This document shows, piece by piece, positions 53,771-61,271 of a stretch of 64,000 bases of DNA. The notes beneath the pieces were generated by a model, which did not search any database, had not been told where the DNA came from, and saw nothing but the letters and a program-made list of their open reading frames with translations. The stretch's first letter is position 1. Each line of letters opens with the position of its first letter. The DNA is from Bacteroidota bacterium (lineage in GTDB: Bacteria > Bacteroidota > Bacteroidia > UKL13-3): positions 1 to 64,000 of the forward strand of contig CANNQU010000001.1 of assembly GCA_947507965.1 (NCBI GenBank), in the 5' to 3' direction. The translations under genes and the position numbers were made by a program.

Positions 53771-55651
53771 CTACTCCTTACCTCTCATACCCAGCACAAG
53801 AGCCGCAACACTTTTCGGCTTTAAAATCAGCTCTTCCTTATCGAAATACGCTATCGTTCCTGTTACGATATCAATACCACTGCGAACGTTCTTGCTTTTT
53901 ATTTGTTCGTAATACCGATTGAGGTCAAGTTTTATTTCTTTATTCGTAGGATTCATTACCACCATTACCGATTGATTCGAATCGTATCTGAAATACACAT
54001 ATTCGCCTTCAAAAGGGGCGTACTGCATGAGTTTTCCGGTTGTTAAGGCACTCGATGTTTTTCTAAAATTCGCCAACGTGCTGAGATAGTTAAAGGCCTC
54101 ATTCTCATGTACGCTCCTGCCTTCTTTAACAAACTTGTTGATCTGATCTTTTGGAAAACCCCCAGGAAAATCCTGACGTACTTCGATAGCACTGAGCGAT
54201 GCAAAATTATGCGATAAATATTCGGTACCGGTATACATACTTGGAATACCCCTTGAGGTAAGTAAAAAGGTAATACCTATTTTCCATTTGCTATCGTCTT
54301 CCTTTATTACACTATAGAAACGACTTAGATCATGATTATCCAAAAACAAAACGTTTCGATTGGGGTCTTTGTAAACAAAATCGTTTGCCAACATTCGGTA
54401 CCAACGGGCGCTGCCACTCTCCCATCCGAAATCGGTGTTCAATGCATCCTGAGTAGCATAATATAATTGAAAATCAGTAACCCCCGGCAACATCGATTGA
54501 AAAGGGAGATTAACATAATTGTTTTGAACAAAATAACTTTGATTGGCAATGCCCTGAACCCAGGTTTCTCCATAGATCCCGAGTTGCGGAAACTCTAATA
54601 ATACCGCCTTTATCAGATTGTTTTCAAACTCCAGGTCAGGGTAAACCCAAGTATCAATTCTCAACCCATCGATACCGGCATATTCAATCCACCATAGTGT
54701 ATTCTGGATAAGATAAGTAGCTAGAAAAACATTTCGCTGATTTAAATCAGGCATGTGTTTATCGAACCATCCATGGCTTAATACATTTCGGTCGCTATCG
54801 CTGGCATGTGGGTCAAACAGGGCCATATCCTTATAAGTGCTTCGTGTAAATTTGTCGAATTGATGTACCCAATCTTTGCTAGGCATATCCTTATAAAACC
54901 AATGTTCGTTTCCAATATGGTTATAAACCACATCCTGCACTACTTTGAGGCCTTTGCTATGAGCAGCAGCAACATAATTCACAAAGAGCTCATTGCTTCC
55001 ATGCCTTGGATCAATTTTGTAATAATCGGTTATCGCATACCCATGATAACTTTCAAAGGGTTGATTGTTTTCGGTTACCGGAGTCATCCATACCGCTGTT
55101 ACCCCCATGCTTTGAATATAGTCGAGGTGGTTCAAAACCCCTTGGATGTCGCCACCATGCCGGGCTTTAAGACTTCTCCTGTCGATGGTTTCATCCGTGG
55201 TACCCACCACCACGTCATTGCTTGTATCCCCATTACTAAAACGATCGGGCATTAACAAATAAATGAAATCTTTGCTCGTAACGCCCTGAATGCGAGTGAT
55301 ACCATCTTGCTTGCTTCTTGGTTTTAGTTCGTAAGGATAGCTACTTGACAAATTATTTCCTGTACTTGTAAAAATAATTTTGAACTTCCCCGGTAAAGTA
55401 CTTTCGGAAATTTTCAGGTCAATAAATAGATAGTTCGCGTTTTCTACTTTGTTTATTTTTAAGATGGTAACTCCGGCATAATGAATGGTCGGCGTAAAAT
55501 TCGAAATGCCATTTGAATAAACGCATAATTGCAAGGTGGAATTCTTCATGCCCGTCCACCAAAAAGCCGGATCAATACGCATTTCAGCCGCTTTAGCTGA
55601 AAACACCGTTACTAACCATACAAGTGTAAAAATAATTTTAGCGTGCTTCAT
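53771..55651 (-). CDS. secreted alpha-amylase family (GH13) enzyme
   Basis: The 626-residue enzyme has a signal peptide (about residues 1-21), an N-terminal beta domain like that of neopullulanases/cyclomaltodextrinases (about 22-115) and the GH13 barrel. Conserved regions: DVVYNHIGNE (region I, about 240), GLRIDTWVYPD (region II, nucleophile Asp, about 325), GETWVQG (region III, acid/base Glu) and VLFLDNHDLSRF (region IV). A C-terminal beta domain closes the chain. It hydrolyses alpha-1,4-glucans in the periplasm or at the surface, SusA-like. No SusC/SusD pair is in the window. Divergent from pfkA. Confidence 0.95.
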   Translation of the reverse strand: MKHAKIIFTLVWLVTVFSAKAAEMRIDPAFWWTGMKNSTLQLCVYSNGISNFTPTIHYAGVTILKINKVENANYLFIDLKISESTLPGKFKIIFTSTGNNLSSSYPYELKPRSKQDGITRIQGVTSKDFIYLLMPDRFSNGDTSNDVVVGTTDETIDRRSLKARHGGDIQGVLNHLDYIQSMGVTAVWMTPVTENNQPFESYHGYAITDYYKIDPRHGSNELFVNYVAAAHSKGLKVVQDVVYNHIGNEHWFYKDMPSKDWVHQFDKFTRSTYKDMALFDPHASDSDRNVLSHGWFDKHMPDLNQRNVFLATYLIQNTLWWIEYAGIDGLRIDTWVYPDLEFENNLIKAVLLEFPQLGIYGETWVQGIANQSYFVQNNYVNLPFQSMLPGVTDFQLYYATQDALNTDFGWESGSARWYRMLANDFVYKDPNRNVLFLDNHDLSRFYSVIKEDDSKWKIGITFLLTSRGIPSMYTGTEYLSHNFASLSAIEVRQDFPGGFPKDQINKFVKEGRSVHENEAFNYLSTLANFRKTSSALTTGKLMQYAPFEGEYVYFRYDSNQSVMVVMNPTNKEIKLDLNRYYEQIKSKNVRSGIDIVTGTIAYFDKEELILKPKSVAALVLGMRGKE

Positions 55652-55676
55652 TTAATATTTTATCTACATTAAGTAA

Positions 55677-55684
55677 CAAAAATA
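55677..55684 (-). promoter_or_regulatory. -7 promoter box, alpha-amylase
   Basis: TATTTTTG on the minus strand ends 25 nt before the amylase ATG at 55651. It is about 27 bp from the pfkA-side promoter candidate TAATTTG (55711-55717). Confidence 0.5.
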
Positions 55685-55726
55685 ATAGTTTAATTATGAA
55701 CGTATTGATTTAATTTGCCGTTCGAT

Positions 55727-56713
55727 ATGACAGCAACAAAAATAAAAAAAATTGGAGTGATGACCTCTGGTGGCGATGCTCCCGGAATGAATGCCTGTAT
55801 TCGAGCAGTGGTGCGCACCGCTGCTTATTATAAAATGGAGTGTTATGGTATATTGCATGGCTATCAAGGCATGATAGACAATAAAATATTTAAGCTCGAA
55901 TCGAAAGATGTGGCGAATATCATTCAGCGTGGTGGAACGATTTTGAAAACCAGTAGAAGTGAGATGTTTATGACGGTGGAAGGCAGAAAAACGGCCTATG
56001 ACAACCTAAGCAAATTCGGTATTGAAGGCCTTGTTTTAATTGGTGGGGATGGTACCTTTCGAGGTGCTCAGGTTTTTTATGATGAGCACAAAATTCCAAG
56101 TATCGGAATTCCAGGAACGATAGATAAAGATTTAGCCGGAACTGATTTCACCATTGGATACGATACCGCCATCAATACAGTGATACAAGCCATAGATAAA
56201 ATTCGGGATACGGCAGATGCACACGACCGGATGTTCTTCGTGGAAGTGATGGGTAGAGATGCCGGTTTTATTGCCTTATCGAGTGGGATTAGTGTCGGTG
56301 CAGAGGCCGTTCTAATACCAGAGACACATACCTACATCGACCAACTCATAGCGAAAATTGAAAGTGGATATAACCGCCAAAAACTATGTCATATTATTGT
56401 CGTTGCCGAGGGTGATGACGAAGGTGGTGCTATGGCTGTTGCCGAAAAAGTGAAAGCGAAATTCAATCATATTGAAACTAGGATATCGGTGCTAGGCCAC
56501 ATGCAGCGAGGAGGTTCGCCTACATGCAATGATCGCCTGCTTGCCAGCCGGCTTGGCTACGCAAGTGTGGTAGCCCTGATGGAAGGGAAATTAAATTACA
56601 TGGTAGGTGTAATAAACGACAAAATTGAATATACCCCGTTAACGTTAGCAAATAAGCAAGAACCGCAAATTAACGATGAGCTATTGCGTTTAGTAGAGGT
56701 ATTGTCAACCTAA
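55727..56713 (+). CDS. pfkA: 6-phosphofructokinase
   Basis: This enzyme phosphorylates fructose 6-phosphate at the committed step of glycolysis. The 328-residue protein shows the nucleotide-binding GVMTSGGDAPGMNACIRA, VLIGGDGTFRGAQVF, catalytic PGTIDKDLAGTDFTIGYDTA, VEVMGRDAGFIAL and VLGHMQRGGSPTCNDR. The GGDGTF pattern (Gly after GD) is typical of ATP-dependent PfkA. I start at ATG 55727 (MTATKIKKIG), as the upstream TTG lies in the promoter-like TAATTTG. It is divergent from the alpha-amylase gene, so the two may respond to the same carbohydrate signal. Confidence 0.96.
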   Translation: MTATKIKKIGVMTSGGDAPGMNACIRAVVRTAAYYKMECYGILHGYQGMIDNKIFKLESKDVANIIQRGGTILKTSRSEMFMTVEGRKTAYDNLSKFGIEGLVLIGGDGTFRGAQVFYDEHKIPSIGIPGTIDKDLAGTDFTIGYDTAINTVIQAIDKIRDTADAHDRMFFVEVMGRDAGFIALSSGISVGAEAVLIPETHTYIDQLIAKIESGYNRQKLCHIIVVAEGDDEGGAMAVAEKVKAKFNHIETRISVLGHMQRGGSPTCNDRLLASRLGYASVVALMEGKLNYMVGVINDKIEYTPLTLANKQEPQINDELLRLVEVLST

Positions 56714-56741
56714 TGCCTTCGATATTCCATCGTAATATTAT

Positions 56742-57884
56742 TTATTTTACCGCATCGCCACTTACAATACTGGTAAATTTATTTTTCCATTTTAATAATG
56801 GAGACTCGAAAAATATATACGACAAATAGCTAATTCCAATAGAAAGGCTAAATACGACCAAATATAATAATCCATTTTCAAAAAGTGAATTCTTGAAGCT
56901 ATAATAGGTGGTAATAAATTTCAAAACCACAACGACAGCAATAAAATGGTAGACGTATAAGCCGTAAGAAATTTTACCTAAAAATTTTAAAATCTTGAAT
57001 TCTAAAGTTATTAAGGATTGCCTATTACCCGCTAAATTCGTAATGATGATGGCAAAGAGAAAGGCATAAACAAGATGATTGAGTGTATCAAAATAGGTGA
57101 TACCCAAAAACAATGAAAGGATGCACCAGAGTAATACGATGGCCTGAACCCAGGGGTTGAAGATCACCTTCAAATACGTATCTTTTTTGAAGAATAAAAC
57201 CCATGCACCAAGGGCGCCCATCGCCATACAATCAATACGAAATAGGTTAAGAAACTGCAAAACGAAATAGTATATTTTCACCGTACCTTGTAACTCACCC
57301 ACCGCCACCTGATGCGACAATACCACCCTGACAATGCCTAATGCCACCATGCTTCCTAGCAAAAATGGAATCCATATACTTCTAAATTTTTTTACCAGCC
57401 AAGGCCATAATAAATAAAATTGCTCCTCCGTTCCTACACTCCATAAATTACTGCCTAATGGTATTTTTCCCACACAAGCATGCGATACATTGGCAAGCAT
57501 AAACACATTCAAAACAAATTTAATCCAGTAATGTTTCTGCAACTGTACCATACCTTCCGGATAGAGGTACTGTGAAAAAAAAAAGAATGAAATAATAAGA
57601 ATGAGATAGTATAATGGCCAGATGCGAAGTATACGGCGGATATAAAAATTTTTGATATTGATGGTCTGTGTTTCCTTCTGTTCTGCAAAAAGTAAATAGG
57701 TTATTAAAAATCCACTTAAAACAAAAAACAAGGTAACACCCAGACTTCCAAAATCGCCCGGAAGTGCATAATCACTAAGCCCTTTCTCACTCTTCACCAT
57801 TTCTATATGGTGCACTATGACCATCGAAGCAGCAATGGCACGAACACCATTGAGAGAAGGGAAATAAAGGGTAAGCTTTTTCAT
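56742..57884 (-). CDS. acyltransferase 3 (OafA/YrhL) family membrane protein
   Basis: The 380-residue integral membrane protein (about ten helices) starts with LTLYFPSLNGVRAIAASMVIV-like sequence, the conserved R and H of the family (NGVRAIAA, VIVHHIEMV), and continues LGVTLFFVLSGFLITYLL and FYIRRILRIWPLYYL. Such enzymes O-acylate surface glycans or lipids from the cytoplasmic membrane. I start at ATG 57884 (MKKLTLYFPS); the earlier TTG at 57896 lies in the TATTTTTG promoter box. It is convergent with pfkA. Confidence 0.93.
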   Translation of the reverse strand: MKKLTLYFPSLNGVRAIAASMVIVHHIEMVKSEKGLSDYALPGDFGSLGVTLFFVLSGFLITYLLFAEQKETQTINIKNFYIRRILRIWPLYYLILIISFFFFSQYLYPEGMVQLQKHYWIKFVLNVFMLANVSHACVGKIPLGSNLWSVGTEEQFYLLWPWLVKKFRSIWIPFLLGSMVALGIVRVVLSHQVAVGELQGTVKIYYFVLQFLNLFRIDCMAMGALGAWVLFFKKDTYLKVIFNPWVQAIVLLWCILSLFLGITYFDTLNHLVYAFLFAIIITNLAGNRQSLITLEFKILKFLGKISYGLYVYHFIAVVVVLKFITTYYSFKNSLFENGLLYLVVFSLSIGISYLSYIFFESPLLKWKNKFTSIVSGDAVK

Positions 57885-57893
57885 GTGCTTTGG

Positions 57894-57901
57894 CAAAAAT
57901 A
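57894..57901 (-). promoter_or_regulatory. -7 promoter box, acyltransferase 3 gene
   Basis: TATTTTTG on the minus strand ends 9 nt before the ATG at 57884 and supports that start. Confidence 0.55.
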
Positions 57902-57954
57902 ACTTTATTTTACATTTCTTTTTTTAACTTGCACTCCATATATCCAACCGATAC

Positions 57955-58572
57955 TTGAAAAAATTTATTTTTTCGGCTCTGCTCCTGTCTTTCTTTATGT
58001 CAGCTAAATCGCAAAATTGGGATATTAATCTATTGCGTAAGATCAACAAAAACCAGTCAACGGCAGCCACCACCTTTTTCAAAATTACAAGTAATAGTGC
58101 GTATGTCATTCCATTGGCATATCCTATGTTAAGCTTTGCCGTAGGTAAAATCAAAAAAGATAATCCATTGGTAAGAGAAAGTTTTTATTCGGCTGTTTCA
58201 TTAGGTACGGTAAGCCTTTTAAGTTATTCGATCAAAATCATAACGAAGCGGCCACGCCCATACATCGCATATCCCAGTCAACTTGTTTTTGATAAACCGT
58301 CGAAAACCTATTCCTTTCCATCGGGTCATACCACGGTAGCCTTTTGCAGTGCCACTAGTATGGCACTCTACTACCATAAGTGGTATGTTACCTTACCGGC
58401 CTACGCCTGGGCCTGCACCGTAGCCTACTCACGAATGTACCTTGGAAAACATTATCCAAGTGATGTAATCGGTGGCATTGTGTTGGGAGTAGGAATCCCC
58501 CTCTTGTTTCATTTTTGGAAGCCGGCAAACCAATGGATTGATACAACAGGGAAAGGACTTCTTCACTATTAA
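57955..58572 (+). CDS. PAP2 family phosphatase
   Basis: The 205-residue protein has all three phosphatase motifs of the PAP2 superfamily: KIITKRPRPYIAYPSQ (K-x(6)-RP), YSFPSGHTTVAF (PSGH) and SRMYLGKHYPSDVIGG (SR-x(5)-H-x(3)-D). It begins with a signal peptide (KKFIFSALLLSFFMSAKSQ) that is only encoded from the TTG at 57955; no in-frame ATG precedes it (stop at 57925). It has membrane helices around the active site. It probably dephosphorylates lipid phosphates such as undecaprenyl pyrophosphate. Divergent from the acyltransferase. Confidence 0.92.
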   Translation: MKKFIFSALLLSFFMSAKSQNWDINLLRKINKNQSTAATTFFKITSNSAYVIPLAYPMLSFAVGKIKKDNPLVRESFYSAVSLGTVSLLSYSIKIITKRPRPYIAYPSQLVFDKPSKTYSFPSGHTTVAFCSATSMALYYHKWYVTLPAYAWACTVAYSRMYLGKHYPSDVIGGIVLGVGIPLLFHFWKPANQWIDTTGKGLLHY

Positions 58573-58608
58573 CCAAATTACTTTTCGGCAACTGCAATAC
58601 ATATTCAG

Positions 58609-58616
58609 TACTTTTG
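58609..58616 (+). promoter_or_regulatory. -7 promoter box, CotH gene
   Basis: TACTTTTG ends 4 nt before the ATG at 58621, implying a leaderless transcript. Confidence 0.6.
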
Positions 58617-58620
58617 CATT

Positions 58621-60930
58621 ATGGGTTTCCGCTTACTCTTTAGCTTCCTTTTTGTACCTCTTTTTGCTTGCACACAAAACGCCAATCCTCCTCGTGGACG
58701 AGTTTATAACGATTCAACCATCATTTCATTATTTATTACCATCGACGCCGACTCCCTTGCCGCGCTCTACAAAGTAGGTAATGAGTGCAACAACCACGAA
58801 TATCCGGTGTCGATGGTATGGAGTGATGGACTTTTGCCAAATGACACCTTACTCAATGTTGGCTTCCGCTTAAAAGGAAACACATCACGTTTGGCGAAAA
58901 AGAAATCGTTTAAGCTTTCATTCAACACCTTTAAGCCGGGCCGAAATTTTTATGATGTAGAAAAAATTAATTTAAATGGAGAGCATAACGATCCAAGTAT
59001 ACTACGCGAAAAATTGTTTTGGGACGCCATGTACAAAGCGAATTCGCCTGCCCTGCGATGTAATTATGTCAAACTTTTTGTTAATGGCAACTATTTTGGA
59101 CTTTATATAAACATAGAAGATTTAGACGAAATTTTCACCCAGTCGCGCTTTGGCAATAACGATGGCAATCTTTACAAATGCTACTATGGTGCCGATTTGA
59201 ATTATAAAGGAGTCAATGGCAATCTCTATAAATTCTCCGGGTCATTTTGTGGGAAAACGCAACGAGTCTATGAATTGCAGAACAATATACCATCCGACAA
59301 TTATCAGCAACTGGCCGACTTTATTAGTGCGCTTAATAACTTACCGGCAGATACTTTTTTCGCTTCAAAAATAAAGCAGTACTTTAATGTGGAAGGATAT
59401 TTGAAAATATTGGCATTGGAGGTGGCCTCAGGCCATTGGGACAATTACGTATGGAATAGCAACAACTATTTCTTATATGAAAACGCTTATACCAAACAAT
59501 TCGAATATTTAAGCTATGATGCCGATAACACCTTTGGTATTGGCTGGAGCGCCGACGACTGGGGAACAAAAGACGTGCATCAATTTAATAGCGGGAAAAA
59601 CAGACCACTATATTCGAAAATTTTATCGGTACCTGAGTTTAAAAATAAATTCGATTATTACCTTCAGGAGATAACATCTACTATATATGATACTGCCTTT
59701 ATCTTTCCACGTATTGATTTCATTCACAACCAAATATGGACGGCTGCCGTGGCCGACACCTTTCGTACACTAGATTATGGCTTTACCGTAGGTCAATTTC
59801 ATAATTCATTTGTGCAAACGATTGGAGTTACCCATGTAAAATATGGCTTAAAACCCTTCTTCACCGCACGTAATAAAAGCATAGAACAGCAAATTTTGAA
59901 CAACAATATTATTCCTGTACTGATACGTGAGAAACACATTCCTGAATTTGCCTCAACCAGCAATATCTTGAAATTTGCCATTACATCCTATGATGACGAA
60001 ACGCCATTAACCGTGAAAATTCATTTTAGTTACGACTTAAATTCAGGGTTTATTGCTGCTACCCTTTTTGATGATGGCCTACATGATGATGGTGCTGCTA
60101 GTGATGGAATATGGGGAATTCAATTGCCGGCACATCCTATGGTGGACACGTTACTGTTTTATTATTCTGCCTCCTCTGCCTCGAACCAAGTAACTCGATA
60201 CCCATCGATTGGCAATTTAATATTGCCAATTGGGGTGAAAAGCAACTTAAAATTAAGAATCAACGAATTGATGGCAAAGAACACTTCCATAATAATGGAT
60301 GAGCTTAATGAATATGACGATTGGCTTGAAATATACAACGAGGGAAATTTTGGCATCACCTTGAACTCGGTTTACTTAAGTAATAGCATGACTATGCCTA
60401 CCAAGTTTCAACTTCCTAATGAAATTATTCTACCCAAGTCTTTTAAGCTCTTTTGGTGCGACAACCAAACGATACAAGGTGCTTATCATACGAATTTCAA
60501 ATTAAGTGCGAATAATGAATGGATTGGACTTTTTGAAAACAATGGATTATTAATCGATAGCGTTCGTTATACTTCGTTAGGTAATGACGTATCGCTTGGA
60601 AGAACAAGCGATGGCATCGGCCCTTTTGCACTTTTAAACAACAGAACACCTGGATATAGCAACAATGGCTTTAGTTATGGAATAATTTCACCGGAGGAGG
60701 CCAAAACATACACGGTGTATCCCAATCCTGCAAAAAAAGCGATAAGAATTCAGGCATCGTTCAATACCACGAAGGAGAATTTTAGAATCTATAATTTATT
60801 GGGTACGCAAATTATGGAAGGTGAAATAACCGAGAAAGAAACCATTGTCCCTTTATTCTTAATCCCGGAAGGTGTGTATATTCTTCAATGTGGTGCTACG
60901 TTCTTTACAAAAATAGGTATCGTGAAATAA
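58621..60930 (+). CDS. CotH-like secreted kinase with LTD domain and T9SS type A tail
   Basis: The 769-residue protein has a signal sequence ending near FACTQN (possible lipobox). A CotH domain follows at about 30-400: VGFRLKGNTSRLAKKKSFKL, HNDPSILREKLFWDAMYK, VNGNYFGLYINIEDLDE and FEYLSYDADNTFGIGW, which match the ATP-grip regions of atypical CotH kinases. Further on come a lamin-tail domain (about 535-680, RINELMAKNTS, DWLEIYNEG) and a T9SS type A domain (TVYPNPAKKAIRIQA, IPEGVYILQCG). It is a candidate surface-located kinase or ligand-binding protein. Confidence 0.93.
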   Translation: MGFRLLFSFLFVPLFACTQNANPPRGRVYNDSTIISLFITIDADSLAALYKVGNECNNHEYPVSMVWSDGLLPNDTLLNVGFRLKGNTSRLAKKKSFKLSFNTFKPGRNFYDVEKINLNGEHNDPSILREKLFWDAMYKANSPALRCNYVKLFVNGNYFGLYINIEDLDEIFTQSRFGNNDGNLYKCYYGADLNYKGVNGNLYKFSGSFCGKTQRVYELQNNIPSDNYQQLADFISALNNLPADTFFASKIKQYFNVEGYLKILALEVASGHWDNYVWNSNNYFLYENAYTKQFEYLSYDADNTFGIGWSADDWGTKDVHQFNSGKNRPLYSKILSVPEFKNKFDYYLQEITSTIYDTAFIFPRIDFIHNQIWTAAVADTFRTLDYGFTVGQFHNSFVQTIGVTHVKYGLKPFFTARNKSIEQQILNNNIIPVLIREKHIPEFASTSNILKFAITSYDDETPLTVKIHFSYDLNSGFIAATLFDDGLHDDGAASDGIWGIQLPAHPMVDTLLFYYSASSASNQVTRYPSIGNLILPIGVKSNLKLRINELMAKNTSIIMDELNEYDDWLEIYNEGNFGITLNSVYLSNSMTMPTKFQLPNEIILPKSFKLFWCDNQTIQGAYHTNFKLSANNEWIGLFENNGLLIDSVRYTSLGNDVSLGRTSDGIGPFALLNNRTPGYSNNGFSYGIISPEEAKTYTVYPNPAKKAIRIQASFNTTKENFRIYNLLGTQIMEGEITEKETIVPLFLIPEGVYILQCGATFFTKIGIVK

Positions 60931-61044
60931 AGCCAAGAATCGAAGTAGCAATAAAAAAATCATTGCAACACCGTCTTTTTATGCTTGCCAACCATCTCTT
61001 ATTAGAGCAATTTGCTTTTCCATTCCGAAGGTAAGATCAAAGAC
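60931..61044. other. intergenic, no clear feature
   Basis: Between the CotH gene and the small minus-strand frame at 61045 I see no gene or hairpin. The whole 60931-61271 gap also holds the small frame and the terminator listed separately. Confidence 0.5.
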
Positions 61045-61197
61045 TTAGTCTAGAATATTCTTATGCTTCGACTTGCGAGTGTACTTTGTTATGTCTCTAA
61101 CTGTTTTCTCACTCATCGGTATATTCTTAAAAATAATTCTAGAAATTAGTTTTGCTAATTTCAAATTATTAACCTTCACTTTTATTTTATTCTTCAT
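61045..61197 (-). CDS. small basic hypothetical protein, doubtful
   Basis: A 50-residue lysine-rich frame (MKNKIKVKVNNLKLAKLI, then KNIPMSEKTVRDITKYT) starts 14 nt downstream of the PKD gene's terminator. No family or promoter box was recognised. It might be a real small gene or a chance frame; codon content is AT-rich like the intergenic DNA. Confidence 0.25.
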   Translation of the reverse strand: MKNKIKVKVNNLKLAKLISRIIFKNIPMSEKTVRDITKYTRKSKHKNILD

Positions 61198-61210
61198 CTG
61201 GTGAAACGAT

Positions 61211-61247
61211 TGAAATAAAAAGCCCGGCAGCATAAAACTGACGGGCT
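61211..61247 (-). terminator. intrinsic terminator of the Cys-rich PKD gene
   Basis: On the minus strand AGCCCGTCAG (61247-61238) pairs with CTGCCGGGCT (61230-61221) with one mismatch and a 7-nt loop, followed by a T-rich run (61221-61211). It lies 24 bp beyond the stop at 61272. Confidence 0.88.
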
Positions 61248-61271
61248 CTTTACGTAATAATCTATAACCTT

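Noticed and set aside
50768-60930. DUF4956 and CotH as one polyphosphate/VTC-CotH module
   Set aside because: The genes are about 5 kb apart, separated by genes on both strands, and no VTC domain gene is present in the window.
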